Shown: positions 47,025-59,222, counted from the stretch's first letter. The stretch is 64,000 nucleotides of DNA from Pectobacterium punjabense (GCF_012427845.1 NZ_CP038498.1:3100001-3164000); one strand, 5' to 3'. Numbers and translations are program-made. Notes: a model not told the origin generated them from the letters alone.

Positions 47025-47999
47025 TTAAGCGTTGTACAAAATGACGGCCGCTGTCGCCAGCAGATTCAAAAGCGTTATCGGCAGACAGACTTTCCAACCG
47101 AAAGACATCACCTGGTCATAACGTGGACGGGGTAACGAAGCACGGATCAGGATGAACATCATCATGAAAAAGCCTGTTTTCAGCGCAAACCAGACAAACG
47201 GAGGCAAGAACGGACCATGCCAGCCACCGAAGAATAAGGTCACCATCAGCGCGGAAACGGTCACGATCCCGATATATTCGCCCACGAAGAACAGACCGAA
47301 TTTCATACCGGAGTATTCAATGTGGTAACCATCTGCCAGTTCTTGTTCAGCTTCAGGTTGGTCAAACGGGTGGCGGTGACACACCGCCACGCCCGCGATG
47401 GCAAACGTAATAAAGCCGAAGAACTGAGGAATTACGTTCCACAGATGTTCCTGAGAATCGACGATATCACGCATGTTGAACGAACCCGCCTGCGCGACAA
47501 CACCCATCAGTGACAGACCGATAAACACTTCGTAGCTCACAGTCTGAGCGGAAGCACGTACCGCACCGAGTAGCGAGTATTTGTTGTTACTCGCCCAACC
47601 GGCAAACAGCACCGCATAAACAGCCAGCCCTGCCATCATCAGGAAGAACAGGATACCAATGTTCAGATCGGCGACACCCCAGGTTGGCGTGATCGGCACA
47701 ATCGCAAAGGCAATCAGCATTGACGTAAACGCGATCATCGGTGCCAGCGTGAAGATCACCTTATCGGTGAAATTCGGCACCCAGTCTTCTTTGAAGAACA
47801 TTTTGATCATGTCAGCAACAAGCTGCAATGAACCGCCCCAACCTACCCGGTTCGGTCCATAACGTCCCTGGAAGAGGCCGAGCAGTCGACGCTCACCCAT
47901 ACTCATGAACGCGCCACAGGTCACGACAACCAGCAGAATCACTATCGCTTTTCCGACGGTGATCAGAATTTCGATTAATTCCGGCGTTAACCAACTCAT
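47025..47999 (-). CDS. nuoH: NADH-quinone oxidoreductase subunit H
   Basis: A 324-residue membrane subunit with about eight helices that forms part of the quinone chamber. [39 protein letters not shown] is the signature loop, with [27 protein letters not shown] as the second conserved acidic region. Its ATG overlaps the nuoG stop by four bases. Confidence 0.97.
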   Translation of the reverse strand: MSWLTPELIEILITVGKAIVILLVVVTCGAFMSMGERRLLGLFQGRYGPNRVGWGGSLQLVADMIKMFFKEDWVPNFTDKVIFTLAPMIAFTSMLIAFAIVPITPTWGVADLNIGILFFLMMAGLAVYAVLFAGWASNNKYSLLGAVRASAQTVSYEVFIGLSLMGVVAQAGSFNMRDIVDSQEHLWNVIPQFFGFITFAIAGVAVCHRHPFDQPEAEQELADGYHIEYSGMKFGLFFVGEYIGIVTVSALMVTLFFGGWHGPFLPPFVWFALKTGFFMMMFILIRASLPRPRYDQVMSFGWKVCLPITLLNLLATAAVILYNA

Positions 48000-50722
48000 T
48001 GTGCGGCCTCCCGCAGATTTTCAACGGTTGCACCCGCCAGCACCGGTGCAATACCCGGCAAGCCCAGCGGTAAACCAACCTGTCCCTGACTCAATGCCGC
48101 ACTTAAGCGCAGTGGCAGACGTAGCGTTTGTCCTGCACAAGTCAATTCCAGCAACGCCCCCGAGTTTACACCCAGTGTCGCCGCATCAGCCGGATTCACC
48201 ATCACGTAAGGCTCTGGCATACGCTGCTGAATCACGTCAGAACGCTGTGACATTTCGTCACTACCGAACAGGTGATAATACGGCGCAACGCGCCACTGAC
48301 CCGCTTGTGGGACGAAAGCCGCTGGGATGTTGTCGAAGTACGCCAGCGAACCTTCTCCGGCTTCGATCATACGAACGCCAGGATCGCCATGACGCAAATG
48401 TCCGCCCACTTCGTCCTGGAATTTGTTCCAGGCTTGCGGTGAGTTCCAACCTGGTGCCCAGGCAAACGGAATCTGCTGACGGTTAGCTGTTGGGCTGTTG
48501 TTCCCTTCCATTGAGAAGGCAAACATCGTGTCTTTGTCGACAGGCTGACGCGGTTCATGCACGCTGATATTGGCACGCATTGCAGTACGGCCGCTGGAGC
48601 GAATCGGCGAACGCGACAGTTTCTGCCCACGAATACGGAACGAGGCGTCCGGCGCAGCATCTTTAATCGCCGCCAACTGCGGCAATGCCGTAACACACGC
48701 GTCAATCACGTTATCCAGTTGCGTCCAGTCAACCTGACGGCTGTTATAGGTGATATACAGCGAATGCAGCCAGCGCCAGCTTTCCAACATCACGACTTTG
48801 TCGTTGTAGTACGTTGGGTCGTAAACCTGGAAGAAACGCTGAGCGCGGCCTTCCTGATTCACCAGCGTACCGTCGCTTTCAGCGAAGCTGGCAGCAGACA
48901 GGATGATACTGGCCTTGTCCATGATGCGAGTACGTTGATGATCGACCACAATCAGGTTTTCAGCTTTTTCCAGTGCAGCATCAACGCGAGCGACCGGTGC
49001 ATGGCGATAGAGATCGTTCTCCAGAACCACCACGCTGTCGGCTTCGCCGTTCTCCAACTGCACCAGCGCATCGTCCAGCGAACCGCCGCCCATAATTGAC
49101 AACCCGATGCTGTTTGCAGCAGGTGCAACAAAGGTAATACCGACGTCAGAGCCACGATTTTTCAGCGCTTTAGCAACGTTTGCCGCTGCGGAGATCACCT
49201 CTTCGCTGCCAGCATTGGTGCCAGAGATGATGAGCGGCTTTTTCGCACCGGCCAGCGCCTGTACGATGATATCGACTTTTTGGTCAAGCCCCGCAGCCAG
49301 ATCGGCGACTGCCGGCGCGCTGCTATCCAGCCCGTGCGCAATGGCAAAACCAAGGCGCGCCTGATCGGCAACCGGTGCACGATAGTTCCATGCCGCAATG
49401 TCGTCCAGGCGGGTGTTATCTACGTTGGTGACAAACAGCGGGTGCTTGGCATGCTGACCAATGTTCATGATCGCCGCAATCTGCCAGTCAGCCACTTTCT
49501 GTGCGGCCGCCATTTCGCGGGCTTTGCCTTTAACGGCTTGACGAACGGCCAATGCGATACGCGCACCCGTCTGCGTCAAATCCTCGCCTAGAATCAGAAC
49601 TGCGTCGTAGCCCTCGATCTCACGCAGCGCCGGTGTTCTCACACCGCTTTCGCGTAGCACTTTCAGAATCAATTGCAGACGATTTTGTTCTTCCTGCGCG
49701 ATACCGGTGTAGAAGTTCTCTGCTCCTACCAGCTCACGTAATGCGAAGTTACTTTCAATGCTGGCACGCGGCGAACCGATACCGATCGTTTTCTTCGCCT
49801 GACGCAGCACATCCGCCGCACCTTGCAGTGCCTGATCGGCATTCAGTGCGATCCAGTCATTACCACGACGTTGCAGCGGCTGGTTAGGGCGGTCTTTCTG
49901 GTTGACATAACCGTAACCAAAGCGACCACGGTCACACAGGAAATAGTGGTTTACGCTACCGTTGAAACGGTTTTCGATACGACGCAGTTCGCCATAGCGT
50001 TCACCGGGGCTGGTATTACAGCCGACGCTGCACTGTTGGCAAACGCTCGGTGCAAACTGCATATCCCATTTACGGTTGTAGCGCTCGGAATGCGTTTTGT
50101 CGGTGAATACGCCAGTAGGGCACACTTCAACCAGGTTACCGGAGAACTCACTTTCCAGCGTGCCATCTTCCGGGCGACCGAAATAGACGTTGTCGTGTGC
50201 GCCATAAACACCGAGATCTTTACCATCCGCATAATCCTTGTAGTAACGAACGCAGCGATAGCAAGCAATACAGCGGTTCATCTCATGAGAAATAAACGGC
50301 CCGAGATCCTGATTACGATGGGTACGCTTGGTGAAGCGATAGCGACGGAAGTTCTGCCCCGTCATCACCGTCATATCCTGCAAATGACAGTTACCGCCTT
50401 CCTCACACACCGGGCAATCGTGCGGGTGGTTGGTCATCAGAAACTCAACTATCGTCTTACGGAATAGCTTCGCCTCTTCATCTTCGATCGCGATGAACGC
50501 GCCATCGGTTGCTGGTGTCATACAGGACATCACCAGACGACCGCGAGTATCTTCCGCGTTTTGATACTGTTTTACCGCACAGAGGCGGCAAGATCCGACG
50601 CTCCCGAGCGCGGGGTGCCAGCAAAAGTAAGGAATATCAAGTCCCAGAGTCAGGCAAGCTTCCAGAAGGTTGTCTGCTCCGTTTACTTCATACTCTTTGC
50701 CGTCTACATGAATAGTAGCCAT
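47996..50722 (-). CDS. nuoG: NADH-quinone oxidoreductase subunit G
   Basis: A 908-residue peripheral subunit with most of the iron-sulphur chain. N-terminal [2Fe-2S] ligands lie in [20 protein letters not shown], then [12 protein letters not shown] (His-ligated N5), [13 protein letters not shown] with CPTGVF, and CQQCSVGC..C (N7). The rest is a molybdopterin-oxidoreductase-like domain without the cofactor. The ATG at 50722 gives the E. coli length of 908; 50731 (MLTMATI) is an alternative, but GGAAG would then be too close. An unusual 187-base gap separates it from nuoF. Confidence 0.96.
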   Translation of the reverse strand: MATIHVDGKEYEVNGADNLLEACLTLGLDIPYFCWHPALGSVGSCRLCAVKQYQNAEDTRGRLVMSCMTPATDGAFIAIEDEEAKLFRKTIVEFLMTNHPHDCPVCEEGGNCHLQDMTVMTGQNFRRYRFTKRTHRNQDLGPFISHEMNRCIACYRCVRYYKDYADGKDLGVYGAHDNVYFGRPEDGTLESEFSGNLVEVCPTGVFTDKTHSERYNRKWDMQFAPSVCQQCSVGCNTSPGERYGELRRIENRFNGSVNHYFLCDRGRFGYGYVNQKDRPNQPLQRRGNDWIALNADQALQGAADVLRQAKKTIGIGSPRASIESNFALRELVGAENFYTGIAQEEQNRLQLILKVLRESGVRTPALREIEGYDAVLILGEDLTQTGARIALAVRQAVKGKAREMAAAQKVADWQIAAIMNIGQHAKHPLFVTNVDNTRLDDIAAWNYRAPVADQARLGFAIAHGLDSSAPAVADLAAGLDQKVDIIVQALAGAKKPLIISGTNAGSEEVISAAANVAKALKNRGSDVGITFVAPAANSIGLSIMGGGSLDDALVQLENGEADSVVVLENDLYRHAPVARVDAALEKAENLIVVDHQRTRIMDKASIILSAASFAESDGTLVNQEGRAQRFFQVYDPTYYNDKVVMLESWRWLHSLYITYNSRQVDWTQLDNVIDACVTALPQLAAIKDAAPDASFRIRGQKLSRSPIRSSGRTAMRANISVHEPRQPVDKDTMFAFSMEGNNSPTANRQQIPFAWAPGWNSPQAWNKFQDEVGGHLRHGDPGVRMIEAGEGSLAYFDNIPAAFVPQAGQWRVAPYYHLFGSDEMSQRSDVIQQRMPEPYVMVNPADAATLGVNSGALLELTCAGQTLRLPLRLSAALSQGQVGLPLGLPGIAPVLAGATVENLREAAQ

Positions 50723-50777
50723 AGTCAGCATGCTTCCATAATGGCCCGTGTTGCCACGAGCGCTAATCAAAAATTCT

Positions 50778-50866
50778 GTATACCCTCATCTTTCAAATCG
50801 CAAATGCGTTGGCTACCTGCGCCTTGAAGTCTATTGGGTTTATGAGGGTGGCTTATTTGCGCCACC
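50778..50866 (-). repeat. Palindromic insert between nuoF and nuoG
   Basis: The nuoF-nuoG gap holds a TATACCCtcatctttcaa arm and an opposing cttgaagtctattGGGTTTAt arm (50778-50842) around a GTTGGCTACC core, which recalls the ends of ERIC-like units. Beside it GGGTGGC and GCCACCC (50845-50866) make a seven-base stem with an eight-base loop. It is probably a small intergenic repeat tolerated inside the operon. Confidence 0.5.
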
Positions 50867-50909
50867 CTGCGGATACATTCACTGCATCTCGCACGTATTA
50901 AGCGATAGC

Positions 50910-52259
50910 TTACCAGCGCTCTTTCAACAGGTTAGGCTGGATACCGCCAATCGTTTTAAGATTGCCTAAATACTGTTTAGAGATACCCGCTTCGAATTCT
51001 TCCCGGAAATACTTGATGGCACTTTGCAGCGGCTCGACTGCACCCGGCGCATGCGCACAGAAGGTGTTACCCGGTCCGAGGAAGCGGCAAAGCTGCTCTA
51101 GCGTTTCGATATCGCCAGGCTGGCCTTCGCCATTCTCCAGCGCACGTAAAATCTTCACGCTCCACGGCAAACCATCACGGCATGGCGTACACCAGCCACA
51201 GGATTCGCGAGCGAAGAACTCTTCGAGATTACGCGTCAACGAAACCATATTGATCTCATGATCGACAGCCATCGCCAGCGCAGTACCCATACGGCTACCT
51301 GCTTTCGCAATGTGCTCAAAATCCATGGGTAGATCGAGGTGACTTTCCGTCAGGAAATCCGTGCCTGCACCGCCCGGCTGCCAGGCTTTCAGCTTCAGAC
51401 CATCGCGCATGCCGCCCGCGTAGTCTTCCAGAATCTCACGCGCCGTAGTACCGAAAGGCAGTTCCCACAGGCCCGGATTCTTGACGCGGCCAGAGAAACC
51501 CATCAGTTTCGTGCCTGCATCTTTACTTTTACCCGCAGATAACCCCTGATACCACGCCGCACCGTGCTCGATAATTGCCGGTACGTTACACAGTGTTTCC
51601 ACGTTGTTGACGCAGGTCGGCTTACCCCAAACACCCGCAGACGCTGGGAATGGCGGCTTGGAGCGTGGGTTGGCACGACGGCCTTCCAACGAGTTAATCA
51701 GTGCAGTTTCTTCACCGCAGATGTAACGCCCCGCGCCCGTATGCACGAACAGCTCGAAATCAAAACCGCTGCCCAAAATATTCTTGCCCAGCAAGCCAGC
51801 GGCTTTCGCTTCTTCAATTGCGCGACGCAGGTGAACCGCAGCTTCGATGTATTCACCACGCAGGAAGATGTAGCCACGATAGGCTTTCAGTGCAAACGCG
51901 CTGATTAGCATGCCTTCAACCAGCAGATGAGGCTCTTGCTCCATCAGCAGGCGGTCTTTATAAGTACCCGGCTCCATCTCATCCGCGTTACACAGCAGGT
52001 AGCGGATGTTCATGCTTTCGTCTTTCGGCATCAGGCTCCACTTCAAGCCTGTTGAGAAGCCCGCACCGCCACGCCCTTTTAGGCCAGCGTCTTTAACCAG
52101 TGAGACCACTTCATCCTGTGCCATGCCCGTTAACGCTTTTTGCGCGGCGACATAGCCGTTTTTGCTGCGGTATTCATCCAGCCACACTGGCTGTTTGTCT
52201 GCGCGTAAACGCCAGGTCAGAGGATGCTGCTCAGCCGTCAGAACAATGTCTTTACTCAT
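50910..52259 (-). CDS. nuoF: NADH-quinone oxidoreductase subunit F
   Basis: A 449-residue subunit with the NADH site, FMN and cluster N3. [22 protein letters not shown] is the NADH/FMN loop, [32 protein letters not shown] the FMN region, and [12 protein letters not shown] with a later Cys ([18 protein letters not shown]) binds [4Fe-4S]. Its ATG overlaps the nuoE stop by four bases. Confidence 0.97.
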   Translation of the reverse strand: MSKDIVLTAEQHPLTWRLRADKQPVWLDEYRSKNGYVAAQKALTGMAQDEVVSLVKDAGLKGRGGAGFSTGLKWSLMPKDESMNIRYLLCNADEMEPGTYKDRLLMEQEPHLLVEGMLISAFALKAYRGYIFLRGEYIEAAVHLRRAIEEAKAAGLLGKNILGSGFDFELFVHTGAGRYICGEETALINSLEGRRANPRSKPPFPASAGVWGKPTCVNNVETLCNVPAIIEHGAAWYQGLSAGKSKDAGTKLMGFSGRVKNPGLWELPFGTTAREILEDYAGGMRDGLKLKAWQPGGAGTDFLTESHLDLPMDFEHIAKAGSRMGTALAMAVDHEINMVSLTRNLEEFFARESCGWCTPCRDGLPWSVKILRALENGEGQPGDIETLEQLCRFLGPGNTFCAHAPGAVEPLQSAIKYFREEFEAGISKQYLGNLKTIGGIQPNLLKERW

Positions 52260-52801
52260 TGATACTGCTCCAATAACGTTTCAATACCTTCCGGCGTCAC
52301 ATGGCTGTGGGTATCGTCATCAATCATCATTGACGGCCCTTTATCACAGTTCCCCAGGCAGCAGGTCGGCAACAGCGTGAAACGCCCATCGAACGTTGTC
52401 TGTCCCGGTTTAATGCTGAGCTTACGCTCCAGCGCAGCCTGAACGCCCTGATAACCATTGATGTGGCACACAACGCTGTCGCAATAGCGAATAATGTGGC
52501 GTCCGACAGGCTGGCGATAAATCTGGCTGTAGAACGTAGCCACGCCTTCCACATCACTGGCAGGGATACCCAGCAAGTCGGCAATCGCGTGGATAGCCCC
52601 ATCCGGCACCCAACCGCGTTCTTTTTGCACAATTTTCAGCGCTTCAATTGATGCGGCGCGTGCATCTTCATAGTGATGTTTTTCGTGCTCAATGGCGTCA
52701 CGTTCGGCGTCACTCAATACAAAAGTGCTTTCTTTTGTCAGCGAATCGGCAGCCGGTTGTCCCAGAGCGTCAATATGATCGTGATTGTTGTGATCATGCA
52801 T
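52256..52801 (-). CDS. nuoE: NADH-quinone oxidoreductase subunit E
   Basis: A 181-residue thioredoxin-like subunit with the [2Fe-2S] cluster N1a. Ligands are in [12 protein letters not shown] (one Cys is four residues before the next) and [13 protein letters not shown]. It has a His/Asp/Asn-rich N-terminus ([14 protein letters not shown]) and is about 15 residues longer than E. coli NuoE. It starts two bases after nuoCD. Confidence 0.96.
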   Translation of the reverse strand: MHDHNNHDHIDALGQPAADSLTKESTFVLSDAERDAIEHEKHHYEDARAASIEALKIVQKERGWVPDGAIHAIADLLGIPASDVEGVATFYSQIYRQPVGRHIIRYCDSVVCHINGYQGVQAALERKLSIKPGQTTFDGRFTLLPTCCLGNCDKGPSMMIDDDTHSHVTPEGIETLLEQYQ

Positions 52802-52803
52802 AG

Positions 52804-54603
52804 TTAGCGGTCCACATCTGACATTACGAAATCAATACTGCCGAGGTAAACGATCAAATCGGATACCAGACATCCGCGAATTACAGAAGGAATCTGTTGC
52901 AAATGCGCATAGCTCGGCGTGCGAATACGGGTACGGTAGCTCATCGTGCCGCCGTCACTGGTCAGGTAATAGCTGTTGATACCTTTTGTTGCCTCAACCA
53001 TCTGGAATGATTCATTGGCAGGCATAACCGGTCCCCAGGAAACCTGAAGGAAGTGGTTAATCAGCGTATCGATATGCTGCAACGTGCGCTCTTTTGGTGG
53101 CGGCGTCGTCAGTGGGTGATCCGCTTTGAACGGCCCTTCCGGCATGTTCTTGAGACATTGATCCAGAATACGCAGGCTCTGACGCAGTTCTTCAACTTTT
53201 AGCATAACGCGGCTATAGCAATCGCTGATGCCGTCGCCGACTGGAACTTCAAAGTCAAAGTTTTCATAGCCAGAATATGGACGCCATTTACGCACGTCGA
53301 AACCGATGCCTGTAGCACGCAGACCCGCCCCCGTTACCCCCCATTCCAATGCTTCTTTCGCATTGTAAGCGGCAACGCCCTGAGTACGGCCTTTCAGAAT
53401 GGTGTTCTGCAACGCGGCTTTAACGTAGGTATCCAAACGGCTCGGCATCCAGTCGAGGAATTCCCGCAGCAGGCGTTCCCAACCGCGTGGCAGATCGTGC
53501 GCCACACCGCCAATACGGAACCAGGCTGGGTGCATACGGAAGCCGGTAATCGCTTCAACTAAATCGTAAATTTTCTGGCGGTCAGTAAACGCAAAGAACA
53601 CCGGTGTCATCGCACCGACGTCCTGAATATAGGTACTGATATACAGCAGGTGGCTATTAATACGGAACAGCTCAGACAGCATCACACGAATCGTTTTCAC
53701 ACGATCCGGTACCTCGATACCCGCCAGTTTCTCAACGGCCAGTACATACGGCATCTCGTTAACGCAGCCGCCAAGGTATTCAATACGGTCAGTATAAGGA
53801 ATGTAGCTATGCCAGGATTGACGCTCACCCATTTTCTCTGCGCCACGATGGTGGTAACCCACATCAGGCACGCAGTCGACAATTTCTTCACCATCCAATT
53901 GCAGGATAATACGGAAAGCACCGTGTGAAGACGGGTGGTTCGGACCAAGGTTGAGGAACATGAAGTCCTCATTCTCAGTGCCGCGCTTCATACCCCATTC
54001 TTCGGGTTTGAACGTCAGCGCTTCCATTTCCAGATCTTCTTTCTGCTTAGTCAGCTCGAAAGGATCGAACTCGGTCGCACGCGCTGGATAATCTTTACGC
54101 AGTGGATGCCCTTCCCACGTCTGCGGCATCATGATGCGCGTCAGGTTTGGGTGACCATCGAAGGTCATGCCGAACATCTCCCACGTTTCCCGCTCATACC
54201 AGTTGGCATTCGGGAAAAGTTTGGTTACGGTCGGTAAATGCAGGTCATTCTCAGCCAGCGCGACTTTGAGCATAATGTCGCGATTACGCTCAATGGAAAT
54301 TAAGTGGTAAAAGACGGAGTAGTCGGCGGCAGGTAAACCTTCACGATGGGTGCGCAAACGTTCATCCATACCGTGCAGGTCAAACAGCATGACATAAGGC
54401 TTCGGCTGTTTTTTCAGGAATGCGACAACATCCAGTAATTGCTCACGCTTGACCCACACCACCGGGATACCTGTGCGGGTTGCCTGTACAGTAAATGCAT
54501 CTGGTCCAAAACGGTTACACAGTTCGCCAACGACCGGATCGCTAAGGTGATCGCGGGTTTGCCAGCCTGGCTGAGCGAGATCGTGTGTCGTTAAATCTGT
54601 CAT
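52804..54603 (-). CDS. nuoC: NADH-quinone oxidoreductase fused subunit C/D
   Basis: A 599-residue fusion of NuoC (about residues 1-190, ending in [23 protein letters not shown]) and NuoD (from about 210, [42 protein letters not shown]). NuoD shapes the quinone site near NuoB. The fusion is normal for enterobacteria. The C-terminus [19 protein letters not shown] is conserved. No iron-sulphur ligands, as expected. Confidence 0.97.
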   Translation of the reverse strand: MTDLTTHDLAQPGWQTRDHLSDPVVGELCNRFGPDAFTVQATRTGIPVVWVKREQLLDVVAFLKKQPKPYVMLFDLHGMDERLRTHREGLPAADYSVFYHLISIERNRDIMLKVALAENDLHLPTVTKLFPNANWYERETWEMFGMTFDGHPNLTRIMMPQTWEGHPLRKDYPARATEFDPFELTKQKEDLEMEALTFKPEEWGMKRGTENEDFMFLNLGPNHPSSHGAFRIILQLDGEEIVDCVPDVGYHHRGAEKMGERQSWHSYIPYTDRIEYLGGCVNEMPYVLAVEKLAGIEVPDRVKTIRVMLSELFRINSHLLYISTYIQDVGAMTPVFFAFTDRQKIYDLVEAITGFRMHPAWFRIGGVAHDLPRGWERLLREFLDWMPSRLDTYVKAALQNTILKGRTQGVAAYNAKEALEWGVTGAGLRATGIGFDVRKWRPYSGYENFDFEVPVGDGISDCYSRVMLKVEELRQSLRILDQCLKNMPEGPFKADHPLTTPPPKERTLQHIDTLINHFLQVSWGPVMPANESFQMVEATKGINSYYLTSDGGTMSYRTRIRTPSYAHLQQIPSVIRGCLVSDLIVYLGSIDFVMSDVDR

Positions 54604-54700
54604 AAATATGTCACCACATTAAATGTGCTATTTCTGCATCTGATAATGACCGCACACTATTATCGGGTATTACACGGTCACCGGGTTTATCATCTACAGG

Positions 54701-55375
54701 TCAAATCTCATCAGGCGAGCGCAGGTTGGTCACTGCGATTCGTTCGCCGCGTTTGCGCTCACGCTCAGATTGCATATTGGCGCGGTAAACGCCCTGTTCA
54801 CCTACCACCCATGACAGAGGACGGCGTTCTTTACCGATGGATTCTTTCAGCAACAACAGCGCTTGCATGTAAGCTTCTGGGCGCGGAGGGCAGCCCGGAA
54901 TGTACACATCAACGGGCAGGAATTTATCTACGCCCTGAACAACGGAATAGATATCGTACATACCGCCGGAGTTAGCACACGCGCCCATGGAGATAACCCA
55001 TTTAGGCTCAAGCATTTGCTCGTACAGACGCTGAATAACAGGGGCCATTTTGGTAAAGCAAGTCCCCGCTACTACCATGAAGTCAGCCTGACGTGGCGAC
55101 GCACGCAGAACCTCAGCACCAAAACGTGCAACGTCATGAACGGCGGTAAATGACGTCACCATCTCTACATAGCAACAGGAAAGACCAAAGTTATACGGCC
55201 ACAGGGAATTCTGACGACCCCAGTTCACCGTATCGTGTAATGCATGTTCCAGTTTGCCCATGTAGACACTGCGGTGAACATGTTGCTCCAGAGGGTCGGA
55301 AACGATCTCCTGACGTTGCAGGGGATAACGGTCATTCTCACCGTCCGGCTCTATGCGGGTGAGCGTATAGTCCAT
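54701..55375 (-). CDS. nuoB: NADH-quinone oxidoreductase subunit B
   Basis: A 224-residue peripheral subunit carrying cluster N2, the last one before quinone. The tandem Cys pair is in [13 protein letters not shown], and the remaining ligands in [12 protein letters not shown] and [11 protein letters not shown]. It matches E. coli NuoB in length and sequence. It begins 17 bases after nuoA; a 97-base gap with no clear feature separates it from nuoCD. Confidence 0.97.
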   Translation of the reverse strand: MDYTLTRIEPDGENDRYPLQRQEIVSDPLEQHVHRSVYMGKLEHALHDTVNWGRQNSLWPYNFGLSCCYVEMVTSFTAVHDVARFGAEVLRASPRQADFMVVAGTCFTKMAPVIQRLYEQMLEPKWVISMGACANSGGMYDIYSVVQGVDKFLPVDVYIPGCPPRPEAYMQALLLLKESIGKERRPLSWVVGEQGVYRANMQSERERKRGERIAVTNLRSPDEI

Positions 55376-55392
55376 CTTAAAATGCCTCGCTG

Positions 55393-55833
55393 TTACTGCG
55401 GATGAGTGTTGGTAGTGTTGATGATGTCTGATTTAACAACTTGTCTCTTGGATCGAACCGGGGTCCAGTCAAGTGCCCCAACACGAACCAGATAAACCAA
55501 ACCAGCCAACAGCACCAAAATGAAAATGGTTGCTTCAATGAAGCCTATCCAGCCGCTTTCTTTGATAGACACCGCCCAAGCGTAAAGATAGAGGGCCTCA
55601 ACGTCGAAGATAACGAAGAACATAGCGACAAGATAAAATTTAGCAGACAGACGTAGCCGCGCTGAACCCACGGAGTCAATCCCGGATTCATAAGGTACGT
55701 TTTTGGCCCTGGCTCTGGCTCTCCCACCCAGCAAGAACCCACCGGTCAGCATGAAAACGCACAGGCCTACGGCAATGATAAGGAATAGCGCAAAAGCCCA
55801 ATGATGGGCGAGGATTTCAGTAGTTGTTGACAT
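55393..55833 (-). CDS. nuoA: NADH-quinone oxidoreductase subunit A
   Basis: A 146-residue membrane subunit with three helices, first gene of the operon. The conserved segment [55 protein letters not shown] includes the loop that moves near the quinone site. The nuo promoter region is the 675 bases upstream. Confidence 0.97.
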   Translation of the reverse strand: MSTTTEILAHHWAFALFLIIAVGLCVFMLTGGFLLGGRARARAKNVPYESGIDSVGSARLRLSAKFYLVAMFFVIFDVEALYLYAWAVSIKESGWIGFIEATIFILVLLAGLVYLVRVGALDWTPVRSKRQVVKSDIINTTNTHPQ

Positions 55834-56453
55834 TCTCTTTGCTTACTCATCAAAAGTGGCGGGTAATATCTCTGCTCTGTTATCGGCAGTTAATGCGCCA
55901 CATCGATTAAAAGGAAGGATTAATAACCACAAAAAAGCACGGAAACGTATCAGGTAAGCCTTGCTTGGTATGGTTGAGCCCCAAATTTGTAACCTTTTTT
56001 TCAACCTTACTAAAAATAACAGTACATTACTTTACATGCACGCTGTTTTGTTAACATTTTGTGTTCTCACTCGTAGCTAAATCGAGTCAGTGCCTTCGTC
56101 AGTTAACCAGAGCGCAGCGACACAGAAAGCAAGTTTGCAGCGTCACTATACCATTTTCACAGAAAATGCCTGTTCCCCCATGTGGTTATTAGGGGTATTT
56201 TTTGATCCAGCACACATTTTTACCAATTTAGTTAGTAAAAAAACCACACTGATTCAAGGCAAGGCTGGACATCATTCTCCATAACATAATTTTAAAAAAA
56301 TAGAACCATTGTTTTATAAAAACAAAATATGCCCTATATCGCCACGCCTAGCCTATTGATGCCAAATGGAAAACGCAAAGAGGGAGAAAACTGGGGAAAT
56401 GGGGTCAATCAGACCCTGTCTACGCGGGTTTAACACATTAGTCATAAATCATC
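55834..56453. other. nuo promoter and leader region
   Basis: About 620 bases between lrhA and nuoA with no credible gene; a 64-codon frame at 56090-56284 looks like chance. The nuo promoter must lie here, and the length suggests several upstream regulator sites (ArcA, Fnr, Fis, NarL are known in E. coli), but none could be assigned by eye. A short GGGTC/GACCC hairpin lies at 56402-56415. Confidence 0.5.
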
Positions 56454-56489
56454 ATCATTCGGGGTGCATCCCTACCCTCCCCGAATGAT
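56454..56489 (-). terminator. Hairpin downstream of lrhA
   Basis: ATCATTCGGGG (56454-56464) and CCCCGAATGAT (56479-56489) form a perfect 11-base stem with a 14-base loop, 20 bases past the lrhA stop. The tail on minus is only mildly T-rich (GATGATTTATG). Confidence 0.6.
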
Positions 56490-56508
56490 AATTAACTACC
56501 CATTACGA

Positions 56509-57459
56509 TTAGATCACATCCTTCAGCGACGAATCGGAAGACAGCATTCCATCCGCACTGTTTGCCAACATGCTGACAGGCGTAATGTGAGAAGGCTTCC
56601 CTGATTCAATCACATTGAAAATTGCCGTCGCCAGTTCATTCTCCTGGTTAGGATTCTGACAGAGAAAATAACGGGTTTCAGGCAATCTCGGCAACCCTTC
56701 CTCTTCACCCAGCACCCGCAGTTCCGGACTCATCATTTCCACCGAGCGTACGGTGATCCCCATGCCGGCCTTCACTGCGGCGCGCACAGCAGAGAGCGTT
56801 GAAGCCACATAGGCGATTCTCCAGGGAATCCCTGCGGCTGTCAGTTGCTGCGTGGCCAACGAGCGGAAAGGGCTTGGTTCATCCAGCACAACCAGAGGAA
56901 TAGGTTCATTCGCTCTGAACTGGTAATCTGCCGCGCAATACCATAACGTCGGGGAACTACGTAATAACACATGCGGAAACACCACACCGTTCATTGTGGT
57001 AATAACCAGATCTATTTTCCCCTGATTCAACATGTCCATCATTTCAGCACTACGTTTTACGCTGACATTGACGGAGAGTTTAGGAAATACAGAGGTCACC
57101 CGATGTAAAATATAAGGCAGGATAGTGTCTGCCGTATCATCAGACGCCCCGATAGTTAGCGTGCCTTGAATATCACTGTACATTAATGAAATACAGGCTT
57201 CATCATTGAATTGTAATATTTTTCTGGCATAACCTAGAAACTGTATACCGTGTTCGGTCAGCAATTTATTACGCCCGTGTCGGGCAAAAAGCTCCTTTCC
57301 GATGAGTTGCTCCAGCCGCTGCATCTGCTGGCTGACTGCCGATTGAGTCCGATTGACGGCGGCCGCCGCCGCTGCAAATGTATTTAAATCTGCAACGGCA
57401 ACAAACGTCCTCAGTAAATCAAGATCGAGATTAAGTACTGGTCGATTTGCACTGGTCAT
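56509..57459 (-). CDS. lrhA: LysR-type regulator LrhA (HexA/PecT)
   Basis: A 316-residue LysR-family regulator. The winged helix-turn-helix is in [59 protein letters not shown], and the effector domain follows from about residue 95. In E. coli LrhA represses flagellar genes; the Pectobacterium orthologue HexA and Dickeya PecT repress plant-cell-wall-degrading enzymes, motility and virulence. The position between nuo and alaA is conserved. ATG 57459 fits the family start ([12 protein letters not shown]); a GTG at 57471 is possible. Confidence 0.94.
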   Translation of the reverse strand: MTSANRPVLNLDLDLLRTFVAVADLNTFAAAAAAVNRTQSAVSQQMQRLEQLIGKELFARHGRNKLLTEHGIQFLGYARKILQFNDEACISLMYSDIQGTLTIGASDDTADTILPYILHRVTSVFPKLSVNVSVKRSAEMMDMLNQGKIDLVITTMNGVVFPHVLLRSSPTLWYCAADYQFRANEPIPLVVLDEPSPFRSLATQQLTAAGIPWRIAYVASTLSAVRAAVKAGMGITVRSVEMMSPELRVLGEEEGLPRLPETRYFLCQNPNQENELATAIFNVIESGKPSHITPVSMLANSADGMLSSDSSLKDVI

Positions 57460-57959
57460 ACGATTTTTCACTTATCTATTTTAATTTTAACAAAATATTC
57501 CTGGTGTTTTATTACATGTACGGGTAATGGCCGATACATTTAAAGACACTATCGCAGACGCACGATAAGGGCAAAAAAATACTTATATTTCGTTACCCCT
57601 ATCGCCTTTCGATTGGTAAGACATCACATAATTAAATGGCTCACCAGCCTTAATCCTTTATTCAATAACAACGGCACTTTCTCTTTATTTCATTCTGCGA
57701 AATAAAGACGTTCTACACGTAAATAAACGAGCAATCCTTGTCACCCTATTCTTGCACTAAAAAATGCGTCCTGAACTGCTGTCTGCCCCCTACCATATCG
57801 CACCATCCAACGAGTACACAACCATATAGTGCAGATGCGCAATCATTTGCAGCAAAAGCGATAATCATTCTTCAAAAGGCACTTTAGGAGGAGTACATTA
57901 AGCGGGTTATGCTATTCCGCATGGGAATATGCGCTCTCTGCAAAAGGTTCGTACTATTT
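57460..57959. other. Divergent control region of lrhA and alaA
   Basis: About 500 bases with no convincing gene. It must hold promoters for both genes, and LrhA is known to regulate itself in E. coli. The strongest signal is AGGAGGAG at 57886-57893, a perfect Shine-Dalgarno sequence 15 bases before an ATG at 57909 that is in frame with alaA. A 14-codon frame from ATG 57929 also ends over the alaA start. Confidence 0.5.
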
Positions 57960-59174
57960 ATGTCTCCGATTGAAAAATCCAAAAAACTGGAGAACGTATG
58001 CTATGACATCCGTGGCCCAGTTCTAAAGGAAGCCAAGCGGCTTGAAGAAGAAGGCAATAAGGTCCTTAAACTGAATATTGGCAACCCTGCGCCCTTCGGC
58101 TTTGAGGCACCGGACGAAATTCTGGTCGATGTCATCCGTAACCTGCCAACCGCACAGGGCTACTGTGATTCCAAGGGGCTCTATTCCGCCCGTAAGGCCA
58201 TCGTTCAGCACTATCAGGCGCGGGATATGCGCGATATTACGGTTGAAGACGTCTATATCGGCAACGGTGTTTCCGAACTCATCGTGCAATCTATGCAGGC
58301 GCTACTCAACCCAGGTGATGAAATGCTGGTTCCCGCACCAGATTATCCACTCTGGACTGCGGCAGTTTCCCTATCTAACGGCAATGCCGTCCACTACCTT
58401 TGTGATGAGTCTTCTGATTGGTTCCCCGATCTGGATGATATCCGCAAAAAGATCACCTCGAATACTCGCGGTATTGTCATCATCAACCCGAACAACCCGA
58501 CGGGTGCGGTCTACAGCAAAGAGCTACTGCTGGATATCGTGGCTATCGCGCGCGAGCACAACCTGATCATTTTCGCCGACGAAATTTACGACAAAATTCT
58601 GTATGACGATGCGCAACATCACTCGATTGCCGCTCTGGCACCAGACTTGTTGACAGTCACGTTCAACGGACTGTCCAAGACATACCGTGTGGCAGGTTTC
58701 CGCCAAGGCTGGATGGTATTAAACGGCCCGAAAAAACACGCCAAAGGCTATATTGAAGGGTTGGAAATGCTGGCCTCAATGCGGTTGTGTGCCAACGTAC
58801 CCATGCAGCATGCGATTCAGACCGCCTTGGGGGGATATCAAAGCATCAGTGAATTTATTCAACCCGGCGGACGCCTGTACGAACAGCGCAACCGCTCCTG
58901 GGAATTGATCAACCAGATCCCCGGCGTGTCGTGCGTAAAACCACGCGGCGCGCTCTATATGTTCCCGCGTATTGACGCCAAGCGCTTTAATATCCATGAC
59001 GACCAAAAACTGGTGTTGGATCTTCTGTTACAGGAAAAAGTGTTGCTGGTTCAGGGAACCGCTTTTAACTGGCCTTACCCAGATCACGTACGCATCGTCA
59101 CGCTACCGCGTATTGATGAACTGGACATGGCAATTCACAAATTAGGGCGTTTTCTGGGACACTATCACCAATAA
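57960..59174 (+). CDS. alaA: Glutamate-pyruvate aminotransferase AlaA
   Basis: A 404-residue PLP-dependent aminotransferase that makes alanine from pyruvate and glutamate. It starts MSPIEKSKKLENVCYDIRGPVLKEA as in E. coli AlaA; NPNNPTGAVYS and the PLP lysine in FNGLSKTYRVAGFRQGWM are present. The frame is open further to ATG 57909, adding 17 residues, and the best ribosome-binding site in the region precedes that earlier ATG, so the true start is not certain. A very stable hairpin (59200-59222) follows. Confidence 0.93.
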   Translation: MSPIEKSKKLENVCYDIRGPVLKEAKRLEEEGNKVLKLNIGNPAPFGFEAPDEILVDVIRNLPTAQGYCDSKGLYSARKAIVQHYQARDMRDITVEDVYIGNGVSELIVQSMQALLNPGDEMLVPAPDYPLWTAAVSLSNGNAVHYLCDESSDWFPDLDDIRKKITSNTRGIVIINPNNPTGAVYSKELLLDIVAIAREHNLIIFADEIYDKILYDDAQHHSIAALAPDLLTVTFNGLSKTYRVAGFRQGWMVLNGPKKHAKGYIEGLEMLASMRLCANVPMQHAIQTALGGYQSISEFIQPGGRLYEQRNRSWELINQIPGVSCVKPRGALYMFPRIDAKRFNIHDDQKLVLDLLLQEKVLLVQGTAFNWPYPDHVRIVTLPRIDELDMAIHKLGRFLGHYHQ

Positions 59175-59199
59175 GCCCAGCACTAAACGATCCTACCAT

Positions 59200-59222
59200 C
59201 GCCGGGCGATCGTCGCCCGGCG
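59200..59222. repeat. Very stable GC hairpin after alaA
   Basis: CGCCGGGCGA (59200-59209) and TCGCCCGGCG (59213-59222) form a perfect ten-base stem with a three-base loop, between alaA and yfbR. It ends in GAAAACC, without a T tract, so it may be a processing or stability element instead of a terminator. Confidence 0.6.

Noticed and set aside
49823..50467. 214-codon plus-strand frame opposite nuoG
   Set aside because: Antisense to conserved iron-sulphur domains of NuoG; no independent support.
56090..56284. 64-codon frame in the nuo promoter region
   Set aside because: No ribosome-binding site and no family resemblance; upstream control DNA is the simpler reading.
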